DNA from: Actinomycetota bacterium
Lineage (GTDB): Bacteria > Actinomycetota > Thermoleophilia > Gaiellales > Gaiellaceae
Direction: 5' to 3'
DNA length: 14,638 nt
NCBI GenBank assembly: GCA_013812265.1
Contig: JACCTQ010000303.1
Coordinates: 1-14,638 of the forward strand
Shown here: in pieces, positions 4,971 through 12,418 of the stretch
How the letters are laid out: each line of letters begins with the position of its first letter
Position numbering within the stretch: position 1 is the first letter of the stretch
Made by a program: the position numbers and the translations under genes
The notes under the pieces: model-generated
Told to the model about the DNA's origin: nothing
Databases searched by the model: none
What the model saw: only the letters and a program-made list of their open reading frames with translations

Positions 4971-7553
4971 TCACCTGCGGATCACCGTGAACTCGACGGA
5001 TCGCCGAGTCGCCCTGCCACCGTCGGTTGGCAAGGCGAGGATCCGCGCCCTGTAACGGCCGCCACCGAGCACCTGCCCGCCGGGACCCCGGCCTGTCAGC
5101 CCGAAGACATAGTTGCCAGGAAGCAGGTTTCGCACCCTGGTCAGTAGTCCGAGTTTTTGACCCTTCGCTGTGAACAGCGTAATCTCGAGACGCGACACAG
5201 CCTGTACCTCGGCGGCACCGAGCACGCGCCCGACCTGAAGCTCCAGCACGGCCGGAGCTGCGTCCGAGGGTCGGATACGAGCGGGCGATAGGCGCACGCC
5301 GCCGAGAAGGCTCGGCGCACCCGTGCGAAAAACGACGGCCCAGGGGACTCTCACCGGCATGCCCGCCGTCGGTGTGACACGAACGACGCCCTCGATCGAG
5401 GTGTCGTTGCTCGCGCGAGGTGCTCGCAGGTCGATTTTGGTCTCCGCCTCTCCATGCGGCCGAAGGTGGAGACGGGCCGGTGTGACCGCGATTTTGAGGC
5501 CGCTCGCGCGACCATGCTCCACTACCGCTTCCAACGAAACGCGAAGTGGCCGAGCAGAAAGGTTACGCAGGCGGACGGTGCGAGTCGTGCGCCAGGCGGC
5601 TCCTCGCACGGTGGGTAGGGCAAGTGCCGCCGGCTCGACGGCGAGCTCAGCGGCCGCCGCAGCGCCGACGTCGACGAGACCGGCTCCCTGCGCGACGACC
5701 GGCTCTAGCAGCGGCCGGGCCGAGCCGACGAGGAGCCCTCTCAGTGCTCTAGCGTCAACTCCGCGGCGGGCCTGCGCGATCAGCGCGGCGGCTCCCGCGA
5801 CCGCCGCGGCGGCGGCACTCGAGCCGTTCACCGTGCCGTACCGCGGTGCGCCCTCTCCGTTGACCCCCGGCTCGGACGTTGGCACGGCGACTCCCGGCCC
5901 CGCGAGCTCGGGTTTCACACGCCCGTCGAAGGCGAGGCCGTGGGACGAGAACCCGGCCATGCGGGCAAGCGCAGTGTTTCGGCCTCGGCGAGGAGCCCCG
6001 AGGGAGACCGAGACCGATCCTCCGGATCCGAGCGCGGCGATCAGAGCCATAGCTGTCGGCCGAGGTATCCCGATAACAGGCACGTCGATGTCCTCGTCGA
6101 GGCCAAGGGCTCCGGCAGGGAGCCTGTCTCCGTAGAGCAGCACCGCATGGGCTCCGGCAGCGACAGCCCGCTCCACGGCGAGCTGCGGCGTGTCTCCTGC
6201 CTCGATGATTGCCGCACGACCGGCGACGAGACTCAGACCATCACCGTCGAAGAACTCGCGAAGCGTCAAACTCCCCGGAGCTGAGCCCGCAGTCGCCGCA
6301 GAAGCCGGCGTCCCGCGCGGTGCGCCTACGCGCAGGGTCATCGGGCGCCCGGGTCCGACCGCTCCAGTTAGTGGCAGCACCCGGTCGAGCCGCACCTCCA
6401 GACCCGTGCGGGCAACGACTCGAATCTCCGCCGTGCGGGCGCGCAGATCGGCCGCGCCGACCGTCAGGGCGGCAGGTGCTCCGCCAGGCCCCGCGATCAC
6501 CCCGTGGCCGGGCCCACCGGCGCCGTCGTTGCCCGCGGGGACGACGACGAGACTGTCGAGCCGGTACGCGCCTTCCACCGCCGCTGCTCCCGGTCCGTCG
6601 GCGAACGCTGCGTACGGCTCCCCCACTCCGACGAGGGTCACGCGTGCCCCATCGTGCGCGTCGCCGTCCCCGTTCGGATCAACCGCTCGCTCGAGGCCGG
6701 CGATCAGCTGGTCTGTGCGCGAGTAGATCGCCCACGCACCTTCAGCGTTGCGCTGCCAGCCTGCGATGCGAATCGGCATCACCGATGCGCCCGGCGCCAC
6801 GCCTGTGCGCCGCTCGGGCGAATTGCCTACGAGGATCCCGGCCATCTCGGTCCCGTGCCGCTCCAGAAGCGCCGGGTCATCGGGATTGGCCTCGGCAGCG
6901 GCTGTCCGGTCGCCGGTGAGGATGTCGATGCCCTTTCTAACCCGGCCGCCGAGCGCGGGGTGCGCTCGATCCACGCCCGTGTCGAGCAACGCGATTGTGA
7001 CGCCGCGCCCGTCGAATCCGGGAAGAGCCACGGGCGGCTCCGAAGCCGAGCCGCCAGCGGCGCCGCGGGAGGTCGACGCCGGATACCCGATCCTGACCGG
7101 AAAGACGCCGGCCACCTCCGGAGCGCGCTCGAGCAGGCCGACCGCGCGCGGATCGAGCGCTGCAGCGAAGCCGTTCACAACGCGCGCGTAGGTGAACTCG
7201 GGGTCGATCGAGACGCCCTGCTGCGCGAGCCGGGAAAGAAGCTCACGCTGCTTCACGAGCGCTGCTCGAGTCCATTTCCGCTGATCCGCCTCGCTTGCTC
7301 TTCCGCCAGCCCGAGCGACTCGATCAGCGAGGGACGGCGCCCCGAGCAGGACGAGCATCCGCTGCCCGACCGCGACCTGCGCATCATGCTCGCTGACGAG
7401 CCCGCGCCAGGTGGTCGCCGACGTCTGGTCGCTGCGGCGGGATGCGGAGCTGTCGCCGCCTGTCGCGACGAGCAGCACGGCAGCCGCGACCGCAACGACC
7501 GCAAGCGACCCGATCTGGCACGGCTCACGCCGCGTCTCGTGAAGCGTACGCAT
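4971..7553 (-). CDS. Secreted subtilisin-like serine protease (S8) with PA domain
   Basis: The 860-residue exported protease starts with a short basic segment and a hydrophobic signal region (about 13-33). An I9-type inhibitor propeptide lies at about 62-158 (YARVVNGFAAAL... APEVAGVFP). The S8 catalytic domain covers about 180-620, with Asp191 (LLDTGVD), His233 (RHGTEMAG), oxyanion Asn342 (PAGNDG) and Ser579 (NGSSAA). A PA domain of about 100 residues is inserted at about 427-525. About 640-860 form beta-rich, probably Ig/Fn3-like segments. The usual GTSMAxPHVAG serine box is altered to GSSAAAAAVAG: the triad is kept but the Met and Pro-His are lost. The ATG at 7553-7551 lies inside the tsaD 3' end and is preferred over the ATG at 7562 because TACCTT lies 7 nt upstream. 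Substrate unknown. Confidence 0.88.
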   Translation of the reverse strand: MRTLHETRREPCQIGSLAVVAVAAAVLLVATGGDSSASRRSDQTSATTWRGLVSEHDAQVAVGQRMLVLLGAPSLADRVARAGGRASEADQRKWTRAALVKQRELLSRLAQQGVSIDPEFTYARVVNGFAAALDPRAVGLLERAPEVAGVFPVRIGYPASTSRGAAGGSASEPPVALPGFDGRGVTIALLDTGVDRAHPALGGRVRKGIDILTGDRTAAAEANPDDPALLERHGTEMAGILVGNSPERRTGVAPGASVMPIRIAGWQRNAEGAWAIYSRTDQLIAGLERAVDPNGDGDAHDGARVTLVGVGEPYAAFADGPGAAAVEGAYRLDSLVVVPAGNDGAGGPGHGVIAGPGGAPAALTVGAADLRARTAEIRVVARTGLEVRLDRVLPLTGAVGPGRPMTLRVGAPRGTPASAATAGSAPGSLTLREFFDGDGLSLVAGRAAIIEAGDTPQLAVERAVAAGAHAVLLYGDRLPAGALGLDEDIDVPVIGIPRPTAMALIAALGSGGSVSVSLGAPRRGRNTALARMAGFSSHGLAFDGRVKPELAGPGVAVPTSEPGVNGEGAPRYGTVNGSSAAAAAVAGAAALIAQARRGVDARALRGLLVGSARPLLEPVVAQGAGLVDVGAAAAAELAVEPAALALPTVRGAAWRTTRTVRLRNLSARPLRVSLEAVVEHGRASGLKIAVTPARLHLRPHGEAETKIDLRAPRASNDTSIEGVVRVTPTAGMPVRVPWAVVFRTGAPSLLGGVRLSPARIRPSDAAPAVLELQVGRVLGAAEVQAVSRLEITLFTAKGQKLGLLTRVRNLLPGNYVFGLTGRGPGGQVLGGGRYRARILALPTDGGRATRRSVEFTVIRR

Positions 7554-8496
7554 CGAGCGCAAGGTAGCCAGGATAGGGGATGGCCTCCCGGTACCTTGCC
7601 GCCGACGCGATCATCGCCGCGTTGTCGGTGCAGAGGGCCAGGGGCGCGATGCGGGCGGAAGGAAGCGAGCGCCGAAGCTCTGAGTTGGCCGCAACTCCTC
7701 CCACAACGGCCATCCTTTCGGCACCCACCTGCTCCGTCGCCGCAAGGAGCCTACGGACGAGCGCAGTGACGATTGCCCGCTCGTAGCTAGCCGCGAGATC
7801 GGCCTTGCGCTCAGCGAGCTCGGTCTGGTGCAAGGAGCGAACGGTGTAGAGGAGGGCGGTCTTCACGCCTGAGAAGGAGAAGTCGAGACCCGAGGTTCGC
7901 GCCACTGGGAAGCGGTACGCTTCCGGATCGCCCTGGCGTGCCAGGCGGTCGAGCTCCGCGCCGCCTGGATAGCCGAGACCAAGCAGCCGAGCGCCCTTGT
8001 CGAAGGCCTCACCCGCAGCGTCGTCGATGGTCGTCCCGAGAACGGCGAAGCCGTCATGAGTCCGCACGTCGAGCAGCAGAGTGTGTCCCCCGCTCGCGAG
8101 CAGGCAACAGAATGGCGGCTCGAGCGGCGCCGGCTCCAGGTAGAGCGACGCGACATGCCCATGGAGGTGGTCGACAGGAATGAGCGGGCGGCGCCCCGCC
8201 CAGGCGATCGCCTTCCCAGCGGCAAGGCCGATAAGGAGCGCGCCGACGAGTCCGGGGCCCTGCGTCACGGCAATCCTGGAGACGTCGTCGAGCGCCGCGT
8301 CGGCGTCCTGGAGAGCTTCTTTGACGACCGGCAAAACCAGCTCGAGGTGACGCCGCGATGCGATCTCGGGCACCACACCGCCGTAGCGGGCGTGCAAAGC
8401 CGCCTGGGAGGAAACGATGTTCGAGCGGACGTGGCCATCGTCCGTGACGAGCGCCGCCGCCGTCTCGTCGCAGGAAGTCTCGAGCCCCAAGATCAT
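7525..8496 (-). CDS. tsaD: tRNA N6-adenosine threonylcarbamoyltransferase TsaD
   Basis: The 323-residue ASKHA-fold protein transfers the threonylcarbamoyl group from threonylcarbamoyl-AMP to A37 of ANN-decoding tRNAs, working with TsaB and TsaE. The N-terminus carries the family signature LGLETSCDETAAALV (3-17). Metal ligands are H110 and H114 in HLHGH and D291 in CTDNAAMIA. Nucleotide-binding segments include LASGGHT (133-139), the DDAAGEAFDKGARLLGL stretch (158-174) and VVGGVAANS. The length is near the usual 330-340. The start ATG (8496-8494) follows the rimI TAG after 10 bp, with AGAAGAG as a modest ribosome-binding site. The cluster continues from tsaE, tsaB and rimI. The 3' end overlaps the start of the subtilase. 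Confidence 0.97.
   Translation of the reverse strand: MILGLETSCDETAAALVTDDGHVRSNIVSSQAALHARYGGVVPEIASRRHLELVLPVVKEALQDADAALDDVSRIAVTQGPGLVGALLIGLAAGKAIAWAGRRPLIPVDHLHGHVASLYLEPAPLEPPFCCLLASGGHTLLLDVRTHDGFAVLGTTIDDAAGEAFDKGARLLGLGYPGGAELDRLARQGDPEAYRFPVARTSGLDFSFSGVKTALLYTVRSLHQTELAERKADLAASYERAIVTALVRRLLAATEQVGAERMAVVGGVAANSELRRSLPSARIAPLALCTDNAAMIASAARYREAIPYPGYLALDAYASRDAA
7561..7566 (-). promoter_or_regulatory. Candidate -10 for leaderless subtilase mRNA, inside tsaD
   Basis: The minus strand reads TACCTT, a TANNNT hexamer 7 nt before the ATG at 7553. No Shine-Dalgarno precedes that ATG. If active, it lets the secreted protease be expressed separately from the Tsa operon. Motif evidence only. 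Confidence 0.33.
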
Positions 8497-8506
8497 CGAC
8501 GCTCTT

Positions 8507-8992
8507 CTAGGGGCCTAGAGCTTCTTGCCCCCTGGCAAGAAGATCAAGTATGGGGTCTTTCCACATGATGACTGCGTCCTCTCGGTTGTCCGTGTAGTAG
8601 CCCCGCCGCACGCCCTTGGCCTTGAAGCCGAGCCGCTCGTACAACCTGATCGCGTCGGCGTTCGACACGCGCACCTCGAGCGTATAGCCGCGCTGGCTGT
8701 TCCCGGCGGTCAACTGGAAGAGCCTTTCGAGCAGCATGGTCGCGATGCCGCGGCGCCGTTGATCGGGATCGACAGCGATGTTCATCACGTGCCACGCGTC
8801 GACGTAGCGCGAGATGATCAGGAAGCCGACGAGCGCGTTCCGCTCATCTTCGAACGCCCCCAGGCAGAGGGATGACGGCTTGGTGAACTCGCCGGCGAAC
8901 ATCGACCGCGACCAGGGCGTCGGGTAGGAGCGCCGCTCGATGCGCTCGATCGCACCGAGGTCCCGGAGCCGGAGTCCGCGGATCTCCACCAT
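8507..8992 (-). CDS. rimI: GNAT N-acetyltransferase, RimI (ribosomal protein bS18 alanine acetyltransferase)
   Basis: The 161-residue GNAT protein uses acetyl-CoA to acetylate an N-terminal alanine, classically that of ribosomal protein S18. The opening LRLRDLGAIERIERRSYPTPWS is typical of RimI. The acetyl-CoA pyrophosphate loop is QRRRGIA (about 78-84), and the C-terminal NADAIRLYERLGFKAKGVRRGYY is the standard motif B region. The start is placed at ATG (8992-8990), which overlaps the tsaB stop as TGATG. A GTG one codon upstream (8995) is an equally readable start and would add one residue. Its position between tsaB and tsaD is common in bacteria and supports RimI over a generic GNAT, although the substrate is inferred. 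Confidence 0.92.
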   Translation of the reverse strand: MVEIRGLRLRDLGAIERIERRSYPTPWSRSMFAGEFTKPSSLCLGAFEDERNALVGFLIISRYVDAWHVMNIAVDPDQRRRGIATMLLERLFQLTAGNSQRGYTLEVRVSNADAIRLYERLGFKAKGVRRGYYTDNREDAVIMWKDPILDLLARGQEALGP

Positions 8993-9597
8993 CACAGCGT
9001 CTTACCCCTGGGCACATCGACATCAGGGACGCGGAGGTAGAGCGGCTGGAGATCCTCGGCCGGCCCGAAGGTCTCTGCAAGCTGGGCGTGCCAGCGCGCG
9101 TGCGGCACATGCGCTCCGCTCGCGTCGGGCGGCACGACGACGCCGTCCGCTTCGAGCACTGCCCGATAACGCACCGCCCCGTCCCCGACGCAGACCATGC
9201 GCTTCTCGACTACCACCTCGCCTGGCTTCACGCAGACTGGGGCGCCGGCGAGGAGCGTGAATACTTCGCCCCGCCGAGCGTCGATTACCGGCAGGGCGCC
9301 CGGGGAGCCGGCGGCAAGGGCGGCCAGAGTCGTGATGCCGGCGGTAGGAGTCTGAAGAACGAAAGCAAGCGCGCGCGCGGTTGCGAGTCCGATGCGAATG
9401 CCGGTGAAGCTTCCAGGCCCGGTACCGACGACGAGCCTCGAAATTGCCTCGGAGGCGAGACCTGACTCGGCAAGCAGGTCGTGGGCGGCTTCCAGGACCC
9501 GCGCGGCGCTCGTCGTACGCTCCCCGAGCACGTCGCCGTCGCGCACCAGAGCGCAGGTGGCTACGGTCGTGGCGGTGTCAAAGGCGAGCGTCAGCAC
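8992..9597 (-). CDS. tsaB: tRNA threonylcarbamoyladenosine biosynthesis protein TsaB
   Basis: The 201-residue TsaD paralogue heterodimerises with TsaD in the t6A complex and lacks catalysis itself. The N-terminal strand and phosphate loop LAFDTATTVAT are followed by the hallmark GTGPGSFTGIRIGLATARAL (58-77). The C-terminal part, including DARRGEVF and the closing PLYLRVPDV, fits TsaB. The start GTG (9597-9595) overlaps the tsaE end by 20 bp, and AAGGGG lies about nine bases upstream within tsaE. The overlaps on both sides make a coupled tsaE-tsaB-rimI block. Slightly short for the family (usually about 220-230) but complete. Confidence 0.95.
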   Translation of the reverse strand: MLTLAFDTATTVATCALVRDGDVLGERTTSAARVLEAAHDLLAESGLASEAISRLVVGTGPGSFTGIRIGLATARALAFVLQTPTAGITTLAALAAGSPGALPVIDARRGEVFTLLAGAPVCVKPGEVVVEKRMVCVGDGAVRYRAVLEADGVVVPPDASGAHVPHARWHAQLAETFGPAEDLQPLYLRVPDVDVPRGKTL

Positions 9598-10039
9598 CCC
9601 GCAGCGCCCCTTCTAGCAGGAACCGGTCCGAACTTTCTACGGTGATCAGGCGACTCTCGGCATCCAGGTGCTCGAGACCGACCGAGAAACGAACGGGAGG
9701 AAGTGCGCCAGCCGCCGCCTCTGGCCATTCGACGAACACGATCGAGCGCTCGAAGTAAGGCTCTATGTCTCCCCACTCAGCGGCCGACACACCGCTGAAG
9801 CGATAGAGGTCGAGGTGTGAGATCGGTGATCGGCCTTCGTATCTATGGCCGATGGTGAACGTCGGGCTCGTGACCGGCGCGCCCACGCCGAGCGCTCGAC
9901 AGGCACCGCGGATGAACGTGGTCTTACCCGAGCCCAGCTCACCGGCTACCGTCACGACGTCGTTCGGAACCAACACGCTCGCCAAGCGAGCCGCGAGTCG
10001 CTCGGTTTCTTCGACCGACGACGACGTGAGCTGAACCAT
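9578..10039 (-). CDS. tsaE: tRNA threonylcarbamoyladenosine biosynthesis ATPase TsaE
   Basis: The 153-residue P-loop ATPase is required to recycle the TsaB-TsaD complex after each round of t6A formation. The Walker A motif is GELGSGKTT (33-41). It is followed by the switch-like SPTFTIGHRYEG (58-69) and the family signature HLDLYRF (75-81), and the Walker B-like strand SIVFVEWPEA is clear. The ATG at 10039-10037 has no Shine-Dalgarno. A TACGCT hexamer ends six bases before it, suggesting a leaderless message beginning at this codon. The gene opens the tsaE-tsaB-rimI-tsaD cluster, 128 bp after the uracil-DNA glycosylase stop. TsaC/Sua5, which makes the activated intermediate, must be encoded elsewhere. 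Confidence 0.96.
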   Translation of the reverse strand: MVQLTSSSVEETERLAARLASVLVPNDVVTVAGELGSGKTTFIRGACRALGVGAPVTSPTFTIGHRYEGRSPISHLDLYRFSGVSAAEWGDIEPYFERSIVFVEWPEAAAGALPPVRFSVGLEHLDAESRLITVESSDRFLLEGALRGADARL

Positions 10040-10045
10040 CAGGTC

Positions 10046-10051
10046 AGCGTA
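10046..10051 (-). promoter_or_regulatory. Candidate -10 for leaderless tsaE operon mRNA
   Basis: TACGCT on the minus strand (TANNNT) lies exactly six bases before the tsaE ATG, putting the expected start point on the A of the codon. The -35 region is weak. Its place in the largest gap of the block (10040-10167) fits an operon promoter. Confidence 0.4.
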
Positions 10052-10081
10052 GTGACGAGAGGCCCGTGGACGCCGAGACGA

Positions 10082-10119
10082 TCTCGAGCTTCTCGAGAGC
10101 GACTGAGGACACCGTCCTC
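10082..10119. repeat. Two tandem short hairpins between udg and tsaE
   Basis: TCTCGAG-CTT-CTCGAGA (10082-10098, seven perfect pairs) is followed six bases later by GAGGAC-ACC-GTCCTC (10105-10119, six perfect pairs). Both have three-base loops. No T-run follows on the minus strand. They lie after the glycosylase stop and before the candidate tsaE promoter, so they could separate the two transcription units or protect an mRNA end. Confidence 0.4.
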
Positions 10120-10167
10120 GGATCGTTCAGCGCGGGATCGACGACACCAGCTTCGTTTGGAAGGCTG

Positions 10168-10860
10168 TTAGAAGAGGCCCAGCTGAACAGCCGGTTCCGG
10201 CGCAGCGGCGACAGGGTGTGGGAACGGGTTGCCAGGCGGTGGCTCGAGCGGCTCGCCAAGAAGAGTCGGGATTCGACCAAAGTCCTCTTCGAGCACCCTC
10301 AGCATCGCGGGGGTGTACAAGGCAGCGGCGGGGTGGTAGATCGGATAGAGCAGGACGCTCCGCCCTCCCAGGGTGGTCGACTGCTCCCGACCGTGCACGC
10401 GGGTGATGCCGAGCGGTTTGCCGGACAGAAGCTTGGTCGCGAAGTTGCCGAGCGTGGCCACCACCTTCGGCTCGATCAACTCGATCTGGCGGAACAGATA
10501 CCCCTCGCAGGCCTGGATCTCGTTCAGCAGAGGGTCACGGTTGCCCGGAGGCCGGGACTTGAGCACGTTGGCGATGTAGACGTCGTCGCGCGTGAGGGCG
10601 ATTCCAGCCAGCAGCTTGTCCAGCAACTTCCCGGCCTGCCCGACGAACGGCACGCCTTGCTGATCCTCGTGGAAGCCCGGCGCTTCGCCCACGAACATGA
10701 GATCGGCGTCGGGATGGCCCGCGCCGAAGACCGCCTGCGTGCGCGTGGCATGGAGCGGGCAGCGAGTGCACGACGAAACCTCGGCCTCGAGGGCGGCGAG
10801 CCGCTCGGTGCGAGTGAGCGGTTTGCCCTCTACCGCGCTAGCAGCTGCCACAGGAGCCAC
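10168..10860 (-). CDS. Type-4 (Fe-S) uracil-DNA glycosylase
   Basis: The 230-residue family-4 glycosylase removes uracil from DNA, beginning base-excision repair of deaminated cytosine. It shows the active-site segment GEAPGFHEDQQGVPFVGQAG (58-77), the Phe/Tyr uracil pocket and the C-terminal YPIYHPAAALY (HP motif). The family normally binds a 4Fe-4S cluster through four cysteines. C31 and C34 (CTRC) and C118 (QACEGYL) are present, but the third position is Ser102 (LKSRPPGNRDP), where many members have Cys 16 residues before the fourth ligand. The proline-rich tail ends in VQLGLF, reminiscent of clamp-binding peptides but not a clear match. The start GTG (10860-10858) lies inside the end of the zinc-ribbon gene, with GGGAGG 11 bases upstream. 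An ATG-less, slightly shorter GTG start at 10851 is possible. Confidence 0.92.
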   Translation of the reverse strand: MAPVAAASAVEGKPLTRTERLAALEAEVSSCTRCPLHATRTQAVFGAGHPDADLMFVGEAPGFHEDQQGVPFVGQAGKLLDKLLAGIALTRDDVYIANVLKSRPPGNRDPLLNEIQACEGYLFRQIELIEPKVVATLGNFATKLLSGKPLGITRVHGREQSTTLGGRSVLLYPIYHPAAALYTPAMLRVLEEDFGRIPTLLGEPLEPPPGNPFPHPVAAAPEPAVQLGLF

Positions 10861-11053
10861 CGCAACAACCGCCTCCCGACGTCGCCTCGCCGAAGCTCGG
10901 TTGCCCGGCGCTGCCGTGAACCGCGAACACGGAGAACTGCTTCCTCACGTTCGCGCCGCCACAATCGGGGCAGCTCGCCGGGTCGTCAACCGACCTCACG
11001 AGCTCCTCGAAGTGCGACTCGCACGTCATGCACACGTATTCGTAGATGGGCAT
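10838..11053 (-). CDS. FmdB-type zinc ribbon protein
   Basis: The 71-residue protein begins MPIYEYVCMTC, the hallmark of the FmdB / CxxC-CxxC regulatory zinc-ribbon family. C8/C11 and C28/C31 form the probable zinc site. The C-terminal tail is Gly/Ser-rich with four more cysteines (C63, C64, C68, C71), which could bind metal separately. FmdB was first described as a regulator of formamidase genes, but the role of most homologues is unknown. The ATG (11053-11051) has no Shine-Dalgarno; a TAGACT hexamer lies nine bases upstream. The 3' end overlaps the glycosylase gene by 23 bp, so the two are probably co-transcribed. No formamidase gene is nearby. Confidence 0.88.
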   Translation of the reverse strand: MPIYEYVCMTCESHFEELVRSVDDPASCPDCGGANVRKQFSVFAVHGSAGQPSFGEATSGGGCCGGSCGSC

Positions 11054-11062
11054 CGCCGCGGG

Positions 11063-11068
11063 AGTCTA
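11063..11068 (-). promoter_or_regulatory. Candidate -10 for fmdB-udg mRNA
   Basis: The minus strand reads TAGACT (TANNNT), nine bases before the FmdB-type start codon, which would give a leader of zero to three nucleotides. No Shine-Dalgarno is present. Weaker than the other cases because of the longer spacing. Confidence 0.3.
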
Positions 11069-11104
11069 GGCACATGGCCGGACGGGCCGCAACCACCCGC
11101 CAGA

Positions 11105-12412
11105 TCAAGGCGCATACCCGGTCGTATGCAGAAAGCTCCGTAGCTTGGCGAGATACGCCCGGCCCGCCGGATACCCATCCTCCGTGGGTCCGCGCCCGAG
11201 GTCGCCTCGCCTCCTCGCGGTCTCCAGTCGCTGCCACCCGCGCTCCTGCCGGCCGAGCAGGTACTCATCCGCCATATACGCGGCGAGGACACCGCGGACC
11301 TCCGGAAAGGCGCTCACGCGAACTTGGCGATAGAGGTTCCACAGTCGCGCTGCGTGGGACGCGACCGACCCCGGGAACCGGCGCGTCACGTCGACGAGTG
11401 AGCCGCGCTCGTAGCGCCAGATGCGGATCGGGGTGGCCGATGCCGCGTAGGCCGCAAAGGCGTAGTTGAACCGGTCGTCACCGCTCGCAAGCTCCGGGCG
11501 CCCGTCGCGAGCGAAGTCGACCAGTCGATAGCCGACGTTCCCCCACTGGAACGTACCGACCTTGTACGTGCCCGCCCGGGGCGAATAGCGGAGTATCAGC
11601 GAGTACGTGCAGCAATGTGCTCCACCGCTGAACAGGTCGAGCACGACCTCAGGCTCGCGGTCCCGGTCGAGATCGCGAACCAGGATCGGGACCCGACCGT
11701 CGAGCAAGGGCCGCCAGTAGGGACACCCGCCGCACCCGATCCTGTCCAGGGAGCGGGCGTACTCGGTCTTGCCGGCTCGGACGATTTTCAGGCGGACGTC
11801 CCGGTAGCGAAAGTTTCTCTCCCGATAGAAGAGCTCTGCCTTCACTGCGCCCGACGAAGCGCGTCGGCTCTCGACGATGTCTCGCGAGAGGTCGAGCTTC
11901 CAGCAGAACAGCGTCCCGGTCTGCCCTATCCGCTCGTCGGCGATGCGGAGTGTCCAGCGCCCGCGCGCTTCCTTACCGTACAGCCGCGCCAGCCGCCCGT
12001 CCGGCCTGTACAGGCCTTCGAAGGGCGGATCGTCGTCGGCGAGCCGGAGCGCGGCTCCGTCCTCGAACACTGTTACCTGGCCGCTGCACGTCCGGCTCCC
12101 GGATCCAAAGTTGCGCCCGCCGCCACCTCGTCGCACGCTGAGCGGCACACTCGCACCGTCCGGCGCGACGAGGCTGATCACGAGGTCAGCGACCCGCGCA
12201 TGGTCGAGGCGGAGGGATACCGCGAGGTAGGAGACGGCCCCGGCGTCGGGTATCGCGATGGCACGGTCGACCGTGCCCTGGTCGGCGATGGCAACGCGGA
12301 GAGCCCCGCTGGAGTACGTCCGAGTCGCACCGGAGGCGGAGCCGAGACAGAGGACGAGGATCGACGCCACTGCCACAGCTGCGAGCAGAGAGCGACGCCC
12401 CGTAGATGCCAT
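11105..12412 (-). CDS. Secreted protein with P (proprotein convertase) domain and FG-GAP-like C-terminal half
   Basis: The 435-residue product carries a signal peptide (basic start, hydrophobic 8-24, cleavage probably after SASGA near 29). Residues about 45-176 match the P/Homo B domain normally fused to kexin-like and other proteases: DLVISLVAPDG, EGLYRPDGRLARLYGKEARGRWTLRIAD, GQTGTLFCWKLDL. No protease domain accompanies it. About 240-345 hold acidic repeats resembling calcium-binding FG-GAP/VCBS blades (VRDLDRDREPEVVLDL; VDFARDGRPELASGDDRF). The last 90 residues are an uncharacterised Arg/Tyr-rich helical tail. Cysteine pairs (C109/C170; CGGC 227-230; CC 267-268) suit an extracytoplasmic protein. 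The ATG at 12412-12410 is chosen for the TACCCT six bases upstream and the signal peptide; an upstream ATG at 12430 also lacks a Shine-Dalgarno. Function unknown; perhaps a surface or adhesion protein. Confidence 0.75.
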   Translation of the reverse strand: MASTGRRSLLAAVAVASILVLCLGSASGATRTYSSGALRVAIADQGTVDRAIAIPDAGAVSYLAVSLRLDHARVADLVISLVAPDGASVPLSVRRGGGGRNFGSGSRTCSGQVTVFEDGAALRLADDDPPFEGLYRPDGRLARLYGKEARGRWTLRIADERIGQTGTLFCWKLDLSRDIVESRRASSGAVKAELFYRERNFRYRDVRLKIVRAGKTEYARSLDRIGCGGCPYWRPLLDGRVPILVRDLDRDREPEVVLDLFSGGAHCCTYSLILRYSPRAGTYKVGTFQWGNVGYRLVDFARDGRPELASGDDRFNYAFAAYAASATPIRIWRYERGSLVDVTRRFPGSVASHAARLWNLYRQVRVSAFPEVRGVLAAYMADEYLLGRQERGWQRLETARRRGDLGRGPTEDGYPAGRAYLAKLRSFLHTTGYAP

Positions 12413-12418
12413 GTCCCG

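Noticed and set aside
6504..7769. 421-codon open frame antisense to the subtilase
   Set aside because: Same reason; Arg/Ala/Gly-rich text with no motif, while the minus strand encodes a full catalytic triad.
10044..10280. 78-codon minus-strand frame between udg and tsaE
   Set aside because: Mostly overlaps the end of the glycosylase gene in another frame, has no ribosome-binding site, and crosses two perfect hairpins.
10066..11469. 467-codon plus-strand open frame over udg, fmdB and the P-domain gene
   Set aside because: It runs antisense across three recognisable genes and has no coherent domain.
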